A stretch of 64,000 nucleotides of DNA from Corynebacterium canis (GTDB taxonomy: Bacteria; Actinomycetota; Actinomycetes; Mycobacteriales; Mycobacteriaceae): positions 2,197,685 through 2,261,684 of the forward strand of contig NZ_CP047080.1 in the NCBI RefSeq assembly GCF_030408595.1, in the 5' to 3' direction. A program made the position numbers and the translations under genes. The first letter of the stretch is position 1, and the number at the start of each line of letters is the position of its first letter. This document shows positions 36,031-45,036 of the stretch, one piece after another. The notes beneath the pieces are model-generated. The model made no database searches. It was not told the origin of the DNA and saw only the letters and a list, made by a program, of their open reading frames with translations.

Positions 36031-37050
36031 CTAGTCGAACCCAAGCGACGACTTACGGTGGGAATTTTGCGTTGGCGATGCCTGCGTTGGAAACACCGAA
36101 TGAAGCTGCGCAGGAACATCTGGAACGACCGCGTACTCGACTTCCAGCACCGGCGCCCACTGATGGGAAGTGGCGTAATCGACTCCGGTGGAAACCTCGG
36201 GGTGCGTAATCAGCTCAACAAATTTCGGATCGGATAACAACAGCCGAATGCGCGCCTGCGACACAAACATAAAGTAATGCAAGCCCCGCTGGCCAGGCGC
36301 ATACACTTGTTCCACGCAATCGGGGCTGGGCTCTAGAAGCGCCATCATCGCATTGATGACAAAGTCCCGCAATTCGAAGTCCTTGTATGCCGAGTTCACC
36401 ACGAAATCTACCTCGTACATGGTATCCAAGTCCCCGCCGACTTCATCTTCGAATAGCTGAACCGTAATGGAGACGAAACAATTCGTATCGTCGAGGGAAA
36501 GCTGAATGACAATGCTGAGGCCAAGGCAGCTAATTGCGCGGCGAATACCGTCTAGCAAAGTTTCATATACCTGGTTGTGCATAATTTCGCGCTTGGTGCG
36601 CAATTGATCCAGCGCAAGCAGTTTTTTATCCACCGTTGTCGGCCAAAACTGCGCATTAGAATTGCCGAACAACTGTTCGGCGTGGCGATGAAACCTGTTG
36701 TGCTGGTCCGCGTACACCAGCCAGAACTCCTGCACGGAAGGCGTGGCGGCCTGAATAACCGCGCCGCGAAGCCAGCCCGAATCCCCTGATCGGACCTCGT
36801 ACACCGGCTGCCCTAACGCCTGCGAGCTACTGAGGTGCGTATCTGGGCGACGGCCCTGCTCAAAATACTTGCGCCCGTCCTTAAGCAATGAATGATCGAG
36901 CCCCCGCAAATCCAAGGAATTCACGGCCTCCCGCCGCTCCTCTATGCTCAAGCTACGCAGGGAAATGACGGCATCATACAAGGCAGGATCGCCGAATGAC
37001 TCCCGCGGGAGCATTTTGATCGCTTTGAGGGTGGGCCGAAACACAAACAT
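36031..37050 (-). CDS. Protein of unknown function, possible toxin-like N-terminus
   Basis: 339 aa, no family I recognise. Residues about 30-130 contain LGQPVYEVRSGDSGWLRGA and EFWLVYADQHNRFHRHAEQL, which loosely recall RelE/HigB-type folds (basic, aromatic, strand-rich); this is a guess. The remainder looks like a mixed alpha/beta domain with no transmembrane helices, ending in a low-complexity Ser/Thr/Gln tail. Its start codon is 5 nt from a perfect 14-bp palindrome overlapping a TAATGT -10-like box. It is convergent with the HTH gene. Confidence 0.6.
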   Translation of the reverse strand: MFVFRPTLKAIKMLPRESFGDPALYDAVISLRSLSIEERREAVNSLDLRGLDHSLLKDGRKYFEQGRRPDTHLSSSQALGQPVYEVRSGDSGWLRGAVIQAATPSVQEFWLVYADQHNRFHRHAEQLFGNSNAQFWPTTVDKKLLALDQLRTKREIMHNQVYETLLDGIRRAISCLGLSIVIQLSLDDTNCFVSITVQLFEDEVGGDLDTMYEVDFVVNSAYKDFELRDFVINAMMALLEPSPDCVEQVYAPGQRGLHYFMFVSQARIRLLLSDPKFVELITHPEVSTGVDYATSHQWAPVLEVEYAVVPDVPAQLHSVFPTQASPTQNSHRKSSLGFD

Positions 37051-37054
37051 GGTT

Positions 37055-37068
37055 ACACATTAATGTGT
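37055..37068. promoter_or_regulatory. Palindromic operator at the start of the 339-aa gene
   Basis: ACACATTAATGTGT is a perfect 14-bp palindrome. Read on the reverse strand it contains TAATGT, 6 nt before ATG 37050, so a repressor here would cover the promoter of a leaderless gene. Confidence 0.5.
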
Positions 37069-37152
37069 TCTCGACCAGCAAGTTCTTTTGAATCAACTAT
37101 TGCCACATTTCGGGGGCAAAGGCATCTACATTAAAGCGCCCCGAGCGAAGCA

Positions 37153-37188
37153 AAAAGGGCCAAGCCCAATGTGGACCTGACCCTTCTC
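37153..37188 (-). terminator. Terminator of tRNA-Val
   Basis: On the reverse strand AAGGGTC pairs with GGCCCTT (one G-U) around an imperfect inner stem and is followed by TTTTTGC. Confidence 0.6.
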
Positions 37189-37194
37189 CAAGCG

Positions 37195-37267
37195 TGCGCC
37201 CTGACGGGTTCGAACCGCCGACCTGCTGGGTGTAAACCAGCTGCTCTTCCAGCTGAGCTAAAGGCGC
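37195..37267 (-). tRNA. tRNA-Val (anticodon UAC)
   Basis: 73-nt cloverleaf on the reverse strand: acceptor GCGCCTT with AGGGCGC, D-arm AGCTCAGCTGG...AGAGC, anticodon arm CTGGTTTACACCCAG with anticodon TAC, and T-arm GGTTCGAACC. Discriminator base A; CCA is not encoded. Confidence 0.95.
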
Positions 37268-37325
37268 TTGCAACAGCCGTTGACTTTACCGAACGACTGA
37301 AATTTTCTGCAAATCCCCTGCTTGA

Positions 37326-37754
37326 CTAGCGCTTTGCGCCGCGCTGCACCAAGCAAGAGCCCTGCCAAACACCGAGGCGTTCGGCTTTGGTCTGCACCAG
37401 ACCTGCGAGCTGGGCGGATTCGGCGATCAAACCCGGTTCCAGGGTTCCAGGTTTTCCGGCGCCGGGGGACAACAGCCACACGCGGCCGGAGTCGGCGAGA
37501 GGACGCGCGGCGTCGACAAGCGCATCGACAAGGTCTCCGTCTTCGTCGCGCCACCACAGCAGCACAACGTCGCACACTTCGTCGGTGTCTTCGTCAAGCA
37601 ATTCGGCATCGATAACGTCTTCGATTGCTTCGCTGATTGTCGCGTCACAATCGTCATCCCAACCGAGCTCCTGCACGATTTGGCCTGGCTTCACGCCTAA
37701 GAGCATTGCGTAATCCTGGGCACTCTGTTTCGCTGCGCCCGGAGCATCGACCAC
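37326..37754 (-). CDS. DUF3052 family protein
   Basis: 142 aa, strongly acidic. Characteristic stretches: LGVKPGQIVQELGWDDDCD, DVVLLWWRDEDGDLVDAL, and GRVWLLSPGAGKPG. The family sits beside aceE in Corynebacterium and Mycobacterium (Rv2239c position) and has been suggested to act as a regulator or sensor, but no function is established. GTG 37754 has a strong AGGAGG 8 nt upstream, so it is preferred over an in-frame start at 37802. Divergent from aceE. Confidence 0.88.
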   Translation of the reverse strand: MVDAPGAAKQSAQDYAMLLGVKPGQIVQELGWDDDCDATISEAIEDVIDAELLDEDTDEVCDVVLLWWRDEDGDLVDALVDAARPLADSGRVWLLSPGAGKPGTLEPGLIAESAQLAGLVQTKAERLGVWQGSCLVQRGAKR

Positions 37755-38042
37755 TGTCTGTTCCTCCTGCAAAACGTCAGGCGAACCACCAGTGTGAAGC
37801 AAGCCTGACTTGGTTATGTAATGATGATGTACCTGTGCTCGACACTACGCTGCTTTGCAGGCGAATCGACGAGTTTTGGCAGAATTCTTACTTCTACATC
37901 AAGAGTCTGCCATACTTTGCCCACTCTTTCACATCACAGACATGTGTTCACCTCGCAATTTGGGCCCAGAAGCAGCAGCGTTCTTAACGAGCCCGTATTG
38001 TTTATGGGGAAAACACCCTAAATTCCGATTGGAGGATTTGGT

Positions 38043-40781
38043 ATGGCTGACCTGCAACAGGGTTCGAACTCCGCAGACGACAGCAACTTCGCCCTTATCC
38101 GTGATGGAGTCGCGTCGTACCTCAACGATACGGACCCTGAGGAGACCCGTGAATGGATGGAGTCCCTCGACGGTCTGCTGACCGAAGCCAGCCCAGACCG
38201 GGCCCGCTTCCTCATGCTGCGTCTACTCGAACGTGCGACCGCACGCCGCGTGGCCCTGCCGCCGTTGACGTCCACCGATTACGTCAACACTATCCCCACC
38301 TCCATGGAACCCGAATTCCCAGGCGATGAGGACCTTGAAAAACGCTACCGCCGGTGGATCCGCTGGAACGCGGCCATCATGGTGCACCGCGCGCAACGCC
38401 CCGGCATCGGCGTCGGCGGACACATCTCCACCTACGCATCCTCCGCGCCGCTCTATGAGGTTGGTTTTAACCACTTCTTCCGCGGCAAAGACCACCCGGG
38501 CGGCGGCGACCATGTGTTCTTCCAAGGCCACGCCTCCCCCGGCATGTACGCACGTGCGTTCTTAGAGGGTCGCCTGGACGAGGACGACCTGGACGGCTTC
38601 CGCCAAGAGGTGTCCCGCCCGCAAGGCGGCATGCCTTCTTACCCGCACCCGCACGGCATGCCGGACTTTTGGGAATTCCCCACCGTGTCCATGGGGCTCG
38701 GCCCGATGGACGCAATCTACCAGGCGCGTTTCAACCGCTACCTGCATAATCGCGGCATCAAGGACACCTCCGACCAGCACGTGTGGGCGTTCCTCGGCGA
38801 CGGCGAGATGGACGAGCCGGAATCCCGCGGCCTGATCCAGCTGGCGGCGCTGAACAACCTAGACAACCTCACGTTTGTGATTAACTGCAACCTGCAGCGC
38901 TTGGACGGCCCAGTGCGTGGCAATACCAAGATCATCCAGGAGCTGGAGTCCTTCTTCCGCGGCGCGGGCTGGTCCGTGATCAAGATCGTGTGGGGCCGCG
39001 AATGGGACGAGCTGTTTGAAAAGGACAAGGAAGGCGCCCTTGTTCACCTGATGAACATCACCCCGGACGGTGACTTCCAAACTTTCCGCGCCAACGATGG
39101 AAAGTATGTTCGGGAGCACTTCTTTAACCGCGATGAGCGCACCAAAAAGCTCGTCGAAGATATGTCCGATGACGACATTTGGAAGCTGCGGCGCGGCGGC
39201 CACGATTACCGCAAGATTTACGCCGCGTTCCAGCGCGCCATGGAAACCAAGGACCGCCCCACGGTGATCCTGGCGCACACCATTAAGGGCTACGGCTTGG
39301 GCCATAACTTCGAAGGCCGCAATGCCACGCACCAGATGAAGAAGCTCACGCTGGAAGATTTGAAGTCCTTCCGCGACCGCCAGGGCATCCCGATCAGCGA
39401 TGCTGAGCTGGAGAAAGACCCGTACCTGCCGCCGTACTACAACCCCGGCCCGGACGCCCCGGAGATCAAGTACATGATCGAGCGGCGCAAGCAGCTTGGC
39501 GGCTTCCTCCCGGAGCGTCGGCAGAATTACGAGCCGTTGCACGTGCCCGGCATGGAGGCCCTGAAGTCCATTTTGAAGGGCTCCGGCAAGCAGCAGGTGG
39601 CCACCACCATGGCCGTGGTCCGCATCTTTAAGGAACTGATGCGCGATAAGGAGCTGGGCAAGCACTTCGTGCCGATCATCCCCGATGAGGCACGTACGTT
39701 CGGCATGGACTCGTGGTTCCCCACGCTGAAGATTTACAACCCGCACGGCCAAAAATACACCCCGGTGGACCATGACCTCATGCTCTCCTACCGCGAGGCC
39801 GTGGACGGCCAGATCATGCACGAGGGCATCAACGAGGCCGGTTCCATGGGCGAGTTCATCGCCGCCGGCACCTCGTACGCGACCCACGGCGTGCCGATGG
39901 TCCCGCTGTATATCTTCTACTCCATGTTCGGTTTCCAGCGCACCGCCGACTCGATTTGGGCGGCCGCCGACCAGATGGCGCGCGGCTTCCTGCTGGGCGC
40001 CACCGCCGGCCGCACCACGCTGACGGGCGAGGGCCTGCAGCACATGGACGGCCACTCCCCGATTTTGGCCTCCACGAACCCTGCGGTGGTTTCCTACGAT
40101 CCCGCCTTTGCGTTCGAACTCGCCCATATCATCCGCGAGGGTATCGACCGCATGTACGGACCCGGCCGCGGCGAGAACGTCATCTACTACCTCACCATTT
40201 ACAACGAGCCGACGCCGCAGCCAGCCGAACCCGCCGACCTCGACATCGAGGGCCTGCACAAGGGCATCTACCTCTACTCCCCCGCGGAGGGCACCGGCCA
40301 CGAGGCGAACATTCTTGCGTCCGGCATCGGGATGCAGGCAGCCTTGAAGGCGAAGGAAATGCTCGCCGCCGACTACAACGTCAAGACGAACATTTTCTCG
40401 GTCACCTCCTGGAACGAGCTTGCCCGCGATGGGCACCGCCAGAACCTCGAGCAACTGCGGCACCCCGGCACGCCTATCGACGCCCCGTTCGTTGCGCAAA
40501 AGCTCGCAAACGTTTCCGGTCCGTACGTGGCCGTCTCGGACTTTGCCACGGCCTTGCCGGAGCAGATCCGCCAATGGGTTCCAGGCGATTACACCACATT
40601 GGGTGCGGACGGTTTCGGTTTCTCGGACACCCGTCCCGCCGCGCGTCGCTACTTCAATATCGACGCCGAATCCATCGTGGTCGCCGTACTCGCTGGCCTC
40701 GCACGCGAGGGCAAACTGGACATCTCGGTTGCCGACGAAGCCGCCAAGAAGTACCAGCTCACGGACCCCACCTCCGTCTAA
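38043..40781 (+). CDS. aceE: Pyruvate dehydrogenase E1 component, homodimeric
   Basis: 912 aa thiamine-diphosphate enzyme that decarboxylates pyruvate and passes the acetyl group to lipoyl-E2 in the pyruvate (and, in corynebacteria, mixed) dehydrogenase complex. Seen: the ThDP motif [12 protein letters not shown] followed by the NN pair in [11 protein letters not shown], the substrate-site histidines in [11 protein letters not shown], and the transketolase-like central domain [14 protein letters not shown]. Full length. GGAGG lies about 8 nt before ATG 38043. Region 37755-38042 upstream holds the two divergent promoters but no motif I can name with confidence. Confidence 0.98.
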   Translation: MADLQQGSNSADDSNFALIRDGVASYLNDTDPEETREWMESLDGLLTEASPDRARFLMLRLLERATARRVALPPLTSTDYVNTIPTSMEPEFPGDEDLEKRYRRWIRWNAAIMVHRAQRPGIGVGGHISTYASSAPLYEVGFNHFFRGKDHPGGGDHVFFQGHASPGMYARAFLEGRLDEDDLDGFRQEVSRPQGGMPSYPHPHGMPDFWEFPTVSMGLGPMDAIYQARFNRYLHNRGIKDTSDQHVWAFLGDGEMDEPESRGLIQLAALNNLDNLTFVINCNLQRLDGPVRGNTKIIQELESFFRGAGWSVIKIVWGREWDELFEKDKEGALVHLMNITPDGDFQTFRANDGKYVREHFFNRDERTKKLVEDMSDDDIWKLRRGGHDYRKIYAAFQRAMETKDRPTVILAHTIKGYGLGHNFEGRNATHQMKKLTLEDLKSFRDRQGIPISDAELEKDPYLPPYYNPGPDAPEIKYMIERRKQLGGFLPERRQNYEPLHVPGMEALKSILKGSGKQQVATTMAVVRIFKELMRDKELGKHFVPIIPDEARTFGMDSWFPTLKIYNPHGQKYTPVDHDLMLSYREAVDGQIMHEGINEAGSMGEFIAAGTSYATHGVPMVPLYIFYSMFGFQRTADSIWAAADQMARGFLLGATAGRTTLTGEGLQHMDGHSPILASTNPAVVSYDPAFAFELAHIIREGIDRMYGPGRGENVIYYLTIYNEPTPQPAEPADLDIEGLHKGIYLYSPAEGTGHEANILASGIGMQAALKAKEMLAADYNVKTNIFSVTSWNELARDGHRQNLEQLRHPGTPIDAPFVAQKLANVSGPYVAVSDFATALPEQIRQWVPGDYTTLGADGFGFSDTRPAARRYFNIDAESIVVAVLAGLAREGKLDISVADEAAKKYQLTDPTSV

Positions 40782-40793
40782 CCGCCACGCCTC

Positions 40794-40821
40794 AAACCCC
40801 CTGCCAAACCGCAGGGGGTTT
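40794..40821 (+). terminator. Terminator of aceE
   Basis: 11-bp stem AAACCCCCTGC (40794-40804) with GCAGGGGGTTT (40811-40821), 6-nt loop, ending in a short T-run. Confidence 0.85.
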
Positions 40822-40860
40822 CCCCATGTTTCGCCCGCGCCGCCCCCCAACCCCCGCGGT

Positions 40861-41177
40861 CAAATCAATTGCGCCCAAAACATTTTGCGCACAAATTCTC
40901 TTGAGAAAAACGCCATAGCAGCCCCGCTGAGCCTCTGAAATTGGCTACCCTTGGTCAACTATGGCCCAATTGCATTTCGCGCGCTGTTCCAATACGGTTG
41001 GTTGCAGGCAACCTATTCCCCAACCCCGAGTTGAACGGTGTCTACCGATATTTTTTACATCAAAATCCCGAAATCTGTGTAAAAAATACCGCGCCGGCGG
41101 CCCTGGGCCGCCCCAGATGATGAAAATTACACAAAATCGGCGTTCGTGTGTAAAAAACTTCATGCGTAGCACACAAC
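40861..41177 (-). repeat. Dispersed hairpin repeat, copy C, with extension
   Basis: The core (41009-41177) is in the opposite orientation to A and B. Hairpin 1 has arms TTACACA/TGTGTAA, an A-T pair where D, E and F have C-G, which is covariation. The variable stem is near-perfect (GGCGGCCC/GGGCCGCC). The extension 40861-41008 aligns base by base with 53364-53510 next to copy F. Apart from the terminator the rest of 40782-41343 has no gene. Confidence 0.85.
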
Positions 41178-41330
41178 CCGAGTCCCAGTGGGCCCCTCTC
41201 GATCTTCCCTGCCCATCGCCCCGCACAACCCCGCGCATACCGGCACCCAGCTCGGCACCCAGACCAACACCTAGGCCAGCCGATCGCACGGCTGCTGTTC
41301 GCTCCGCCAATCAATCCAAAGTGTTTTCGC

Positions 41331-41336
41331 TATATT
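41331..41336 (+). promoter_or_regulatory. -10 box of the DUF1707 gene (leaderless)
   Basis: TATATT ends 7 nt before ATG 41344. No clear -35 hexamer and no ribosome site are seen. Confidence 0.4.
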
Positions 41337-41343
41337 TAACGGT

Positions 41344-41886
41344 ATGAACCTACCTCTGCCGTATCAGGAGAAACGCGCCTACGCCCAAGACGTTCTAACC
41401 AAAGCGGTAGGACGCGGGCAGCTTGATTTAGGCACTTATTCCCAGCTCGTTGGCGATGTCTGGGCTACGGACGACCCCGCCGAAATCGATCGCATTGTCC
41501 AATCGGTGGCGGTAGTTCCCACTCACCAGCAATTTCCCACCTACTCTACGGTGGAACCCCAGCAGCGCCACATCGCTGTTTTTGGCGAACGCAAGGTGAC
41601 CGGCCGGATTACTCTTCCGGCGGAGATTTCCACGGTAAACGTGTTTGGGGAGACAAAGCTGGATTTCCGCCAGGCGCGGATTTCGCAGCAGGAGACGGTG
41701 ATCAATGTGTTTAACTTGTTTGGCGAAGTTAAATTGATTGTCCCCAAGGGCGTGGCGGTAACCTCATCGGCGGTTTCCATTTTCGCCGAGGAGAAGTTGC
41801 GCAGCGAACAGCCAGCGGATCCGTCGGTGCCGCGCATCCATCTCAGGGGTTTGAATCTGTTCGGCGAAGTGATCATTCGGAGCTAA
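41344..41886 (+). CDS. DUF1707 / LiaF-like domain protein
   Basis: 180 aa, no transmembrane helix. The N-terminal DUF1707 domain (about residues 1-55; RAYAQDVLTKAVGRGQLDLGTYSQL) is followed by a C-terminal beta-rich repeat domain of the LiaF/DUF2154 type with alternating INVFNLFGEVKL, NVFGETKL and NLFGEVII strands. In Firmicutes LiaF-like proteins sense cell-envelope stress; in Actinobacteria the function is unknown. Confidence 0.82.
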   Translation: MNLPLPYQEKRAYAQDVLTKAVGRGQLDLGTYSQLVGDVWATDDPAEIDRIVQSVAVVPTHQQFPTYSTVEPQQRHIAVFGERKVTGRITLPAEISTVNVFGETKLDFRQARISQQETVINVFNLFGEVKLIVPKGVAVTSSAVSIFAEEKLRSEQPADPSVPRIHLRGLNLFGEVIIRS

Positions 41887-42006
41887 GTTTCCCAACACGC
41901 CCGCCGGAATTCCCCACGAGGAGACACGGAGAGGATACCGTGCCATGATAGGGAACGAAGCAATCGAAGCTTGAGAAAGTTTGCGCAGCATATGACGGGA
42001 AACAGC

Positions 42007-42435
42007 ATGAGCCAACCGAACGTTTTGATGCCTCCCGCTGTCACCCCGAAATACGTGGTCAAACGCGTAAACCGCTCGATTATTTGTTCGGGGCTCTGCT
42101 GGATTTCGGCGATTTTCGTGTTTACCTACACGATGCTTGTCGCCTCCGGCTCCTACGCCGGCACCTATACGGGCGCATGGTTTCAGGATTGGTTGCTCAA
42201 GGAGTATTCCACCGCGCAGCTGGTGTTCCTGATCGCCTTCCCCATCGTCTTCGCCCTGGGCACATGTTCGAATGTGACGCTGCGCAAGCACCTACAGGAG
42301 TACGCGCACACCGAGGTAACCATCCTGCTGCTCAAGATCGTCTTTGCAATCAATTTGATCGTCCTGACGGTGTGGGCGGCCTGCACGCTGTTTTATTTGT
42401 ATCTCGCGCTGCAACCGGCCGTCCCCGCACCGTAA
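42007..42435 (+). CDS. Small membrane protein of unknown function
   Basis: 142 aa with three clear transmembrane segments (about residues 25-50, 70-90 and 105-130) and a short proline-rich N-terminus. No family recognised. Starts are ambiguous: ATG 42007, ATG 41992 or TTG 41971 are in frame; none has a strong ribosome site. It lies between the DUF1707 gene and the convergent hydrolase gene. Confidence 0.6.
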   Translation: MSQPNVLMPPAVTPKYVVKRVNRSIICSGLCWISAIFVFTYTMLVASGSYAGTYTGAWFQDWLLKEYSTAQLVFLIAFPIVFALGTCSNVTLRKHLQEYAHTEVTILLLKIVFAINLIVLTVWAACTLFYLYLALQPAVPAP

Positions 42436-42469
42436 GGGCGCGCCGCTCCCCCTTAAGCCGCCGCCCCTT

Positions 42470-43414
42470 TTACCGTGAGCGCTGCCGGTGCAGGTCAGCC
42501 ACGAGCGAATCGATGGCGTTGTTGGCCGCTTCGGGGATTTCCATAAGCAGCATGTGCCCGGCGTCTTTGACGGTGCGCAATTCGCCCCGCGGCCACAGCT
42601 CGCAAATTCGTTCGGATTGCGATACCGGCGTGACTTTGTCGCGTTCGCCCACCAGCACAATTCCGTCGATTTCTTTGAGCACTTCCGCAGCGGCGAGTTC
42701 GTCATGCTGTTGCAGGTCATCGAAGTAGCCGATAAAGGTGGACATCGGGGTTTGCCGCACTAATTCGGCGTGGAATTGGACGATATCGTAGCTGGTTGTA
42801 TTTGTGTTAAAAAATAGCGGCCCCATGGTGCTGGCGATAAAGTCTTTGGCGTCGCGGGTGAGGCGTTCGGTGGCTTCGGGCGCAGCTTCGACTGCCTGCC
42901 GCACCTTGTCCATAATGGGGTGCGTAATTATTTTCGGTAACCCCTTGCTGCCCAGCGACTCGATTGCCGAAGATATCAGCAGCAGCCCCCGCACCCGCCG
43001 CGGCCCATAACGGCGCGCAAGATTCAGCGCGATCAACCCACCCAGCGAGTGCCCAACGATGATCATTTCCCCCTCTGGACAGCGCTTTTCGACGACGCGC
43101 GCCACATCGTCCGCGGCACCCCCAACGCTGCACTTCTCAAAGGGGACCTCGCCGGTAGCGCCGTGGCCCCGCAGGTCCATCAACAGGCAGCGCACGTCAT
43201 CCCGTCCGGCCAGATGTTCGACCTGCAAATAGAACGCGCTCGCGGCAAGGGTGAACCCGTGTACGAACACTACGGTGACGGGGGCGTCGATAGGCCCCGT
43301 TTCGTAGTAATGCACGCCGTCGACGTCTCCGGTGCGGTCCACGGCGTCGAAACGCGGGAACGGGGTGAGTTCCGGAGCGCGACGCATGAACTTGGGGATG
43401 ATGTTATTGGCCAC
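42470..43414 (-). CDS. Alpha/beta hydrolase
   Basis: 314 aa. Seen: oxyanion motif VVFVHGFTLAA, RGHGATGE, nucleophile elbow IIVGHSLGGLIA, catalytic-acid region VLVGERDKVTP and histidine VKDAGHMLLME. A cap domain lies between about residues 165 and 240. Substrate unknown; lipase or esterase activity is plausible. Divergent from the acyl carrier protein gene, and both are near aceE. Confidence 0.9.
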   Translation of the reverse strand: MANNIIPKFMRRAPELTPFPRFDAVDRTGDVDGVHYYETGPIDAPVTVVFVHGFTLAASAFYLQVEHLAGRDDVRCLLMDLRGHGATGEVPFEKCSVGGAADDVARVVEKRCPEGEMIIVGHSLGGLIALNLARRYGPRRVRGLLLISSAIESLGSKGLPKIITHPIMDKVRQAVEAAPEATERLTRDAKDFIASTMGPLFFNTNTTSYDIVQFHAELVRQTPMSTFIGYFDDLQQHDELAAAEVLKEIDGIVLVGERDKVTPVSQSERICELWPRGELRTVKDAGHMLLMEIPEAANNAIDSLVADLHRQRSR

Positions 43415-43465
43415 TGTTGCAGACTACCCTTCGCGTGTCGGTTACGTTTTCCACGTTACCGTGGG

Positions 43466-43471
43466 TAGCCT
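43466..43471 (+). promoter_or_regulatory. -10 box of the acyl carrier protein gene (leaderless)
   Basis: TAGCCT ends 7 nt before ATG 43479; no ribosome site in between. Confidence 0.4.
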
Positions 43472-43478
43472 GAGCGTC

Positions 43479-43691
43479 ATGGAGTCCGCCGAACAACGCC
43501 TCATTGCGCTGGTACAACGCGTCACGGGTAACGACGCCGCTGAGATCGACCTTGACGCTCCCCTAGCGTTCGATTCGCTCACCCTCATCGAACTTGCAGT
43601 TCGAATTGAAGAGGAGTTTGGGGTGCGCATAGATGCGTTCTCACCTGCGAACCTTAAGGAGGCCCTGGCGCTCGTGACAGCGACGGCGTGA
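43479..43691 (+). CDS. Acyl carrier protein
   Basis: 70 aa, acidic, four-helix ACP fold. The phosphopantetheine attachment serine is S33 in AFDSLTLIEL. It would carry fatty-acid or related acyl intermediates. Corynebacterial and mycobacterial acp genes map near aceE (acpM position). ATG 43479 is used rather than an upstream in-frame start at 43332, because ACPs are about 70-80 aa and a promoter ends here. Convergent with the next gene. Confidence 0.9.
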   Translation: MESAEQRLIALVQRVTGNDAAEIDLDAPLAFDSLTLIELAVRIEEEFGVRIDAFSPANLKEALALVTATA

Positions 43692-43697
43692 CGCGCG

Positions 43698-44246
43698 CTA
43701 GGCGACCGTGCGGTGGTAGCCGTAATCAAGCTGGAAATCCACGCTCACGTGGAAACCATGCTCGCGGCCCAGCGCATCAAGCACATCGCTCAATTGCGCC
43801 AGTTCGTGCGCGTCGCCGGTGATTACCTGGCGGCAACCGATCAAGCCTGGTGCGGTGCGACGCCACTGAGTAAACCACTCTGAAGCAAACACATCGTCGA
43901 ATGTGGCTGCAGCGTAGTCGGCTGGGCTTTGGATGCACTCGACCATGGCGTCTTCCACGGTTCGGCGCAGCCGGATGGGCATACCGTGAATAGTGAGGAC
44001 GGCATGCGAGGAACACACTGAAGTTGGCAGAGTCACTGTCTTAATTTCCCTGTCGCTAACCAGACGTACACGGTTGTGTACGCCAAGACGAGGATCGTCT
44101 TCCCCAACGGCCTCGTAATTAGTGTGTGTATGGGACAGTTTGGCTGAGAAGATAGGTTGCGGACAACCCTCAACCTTTACTTGACACCCCCATCTATTCA
44201 AGTAGTACTTGAGGGTTTGCTCAGCGTTTGCTCTAGGTGTGCCCAC
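43698..44246 (-). CDS. Conserved-looking hypothetical protein
   Basis: Up to 182 aa, no family recognised. It contains VTLPTSVCSSHAVLTIHGMPIRLRR and ends VDFQLDYGYHRTVA; mixed alpha/beta, no membrane segment. The start is uncertain: ATG 44246 would overlap the upstream beta-lactamase-like gene by 49 nt and run through the TACTTGA operator cluster; GTG 44036 is an alternative that would leave about 112 aa. Good codon use through the C-terminal part supports a real gene. Confidence 0.55.
   Translation of the reverse strand: MGTPRANAEQTLKYYLNRWGCQVKVEGCPQPIFSAKLSHTHTNYEAVGEDDPRLGVHNRVRLVSDREIKTVTLPTSVCSSHAVLTIHGMPIRLRRTVEDAMVECIQSPADYAAATFDDVFASEWFTQWRRTAPGLIGCRQVITGDAHELAQLSDVLDALGREHGFHVSVDFQLDYGYHRTVA
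44178..44212. promoter_or_regulatory. Cluster of TACTTGA half-sites
   Basis: Perfect palindrome TCAAGTAGTACTTGA (44198-44212) plus another TACTTGA at 44178-44184. The palindrome begins with the stop codon of the beta-lactamase-like gene and lies upstream of the hypothetical gene, so an operator for the latter is plausible. Confidence 0.45.
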
Positions 44247-45025
44247 ACCTTCGCATTAGTTTCAGTCCACAACGGCTTCGCCCAATCCCCAAAAGGACGC
44301 TCCGTCAACGCTACCATGGCGCGCTGCGTTGGCCGGTGAACCCACAAGAAAGTCCCAGCTTGGCCGAAGTGTCCCACCACATCCGGCGGCATATTCACCC
44401 CGGTCCAATGCGGCGCTTTCGCCCCTTTAATCTCAAACCCCAGACCCCACGGGCACGGCTTATACACTCCATACCCGGGAACCAGCCCACTCAGCCGCGG
44501 ATAAACGGGGGTAAGGGCCCGGCTCAGCGTGGAGCCATGCAACAGGGTCGGATTAAGCACTTCCGCAGCAAACTTCGCAAGATCGCGGACGGTGGATTCC
44601 GCCCCATGGCCCGGGGACCCGGCGAGCCGCGTGCGCGTCATCCCGAGGGGTTGCAGCACCGCCTCGTCGAGGTAATCCACGAACGGGATTTCGGTTTCCT
44701 CGGCGATTGCGGCGGCGAGGATCTCAAAACCAGCGGAGGAATACACGCGGCGCTGACGCGGCGGGCGTTCCGGTTTGGTCGATGCAAAACCGATGCCCGA
44801 TGTATGCGCCAGCAGATCCGTTACGGTCGCCCCGGGCGGGCCCAACGGCGTGTTCAATTCGAACACACCTTCCTCTACGGCGATAAGGACGGCATAGGCG
44901 ACGAGCGGCTTGGTGACGCTCGCCAAACCGAACAACCGATCCACATCGCCCTCGAACGAAACAGAGCCGCCGTGCAAGACGGCGGCTCCACAATGATCCA
45001 CGGGCCAATCGCGCAAAAACTCCAT
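44198..45025 (-). CDS. Beta-lactamase-fold serine hydrolase
   Basis: 275 aa, cytoplasmic (no signal peptide). Class C beta-lactamase/penicillin-binding fold: SxxK motif LASVTKPLVAY, a YSS triad (VYSSAGFE) in the YxN position, and a GHFGQAGTFLWV segment in place of KTG. Similar proteins act as esterases or D-amino-acid peptidases; antibiotic resistance is not implied. ATG 45025 lies 12 nt after the DAACS transporter stop, suggesting cotranscription. Confidence 0.85.
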   Translation of the reverse strand: MEFLRDWPVDHCGAAVLHGGSVSFEGDVDRLFGLASVTKPLVAYAVLIAVEEGVFELNTPLGPPGATVTDLLAHTSGIGFASTKPERPPRQRRVYSSAGFEILAAAIAEETEIPFVDYLDEAVLQPLGMTRTRLAGSPGHGAESTVRDLAKFAAEVLNPTLLHGSTLSRALTPVYPRLSGLVPGYGVYKPCPWGLGFEIKGAKAPHWTGVNMPPDVVGHFGQAGTFLWVHRPTQRAMVALTERPFGDWAKPLWTETNAKVWAHLEQTLSKPSSTT

Positions 45026-45036
45026 ACCTTGGGAGT

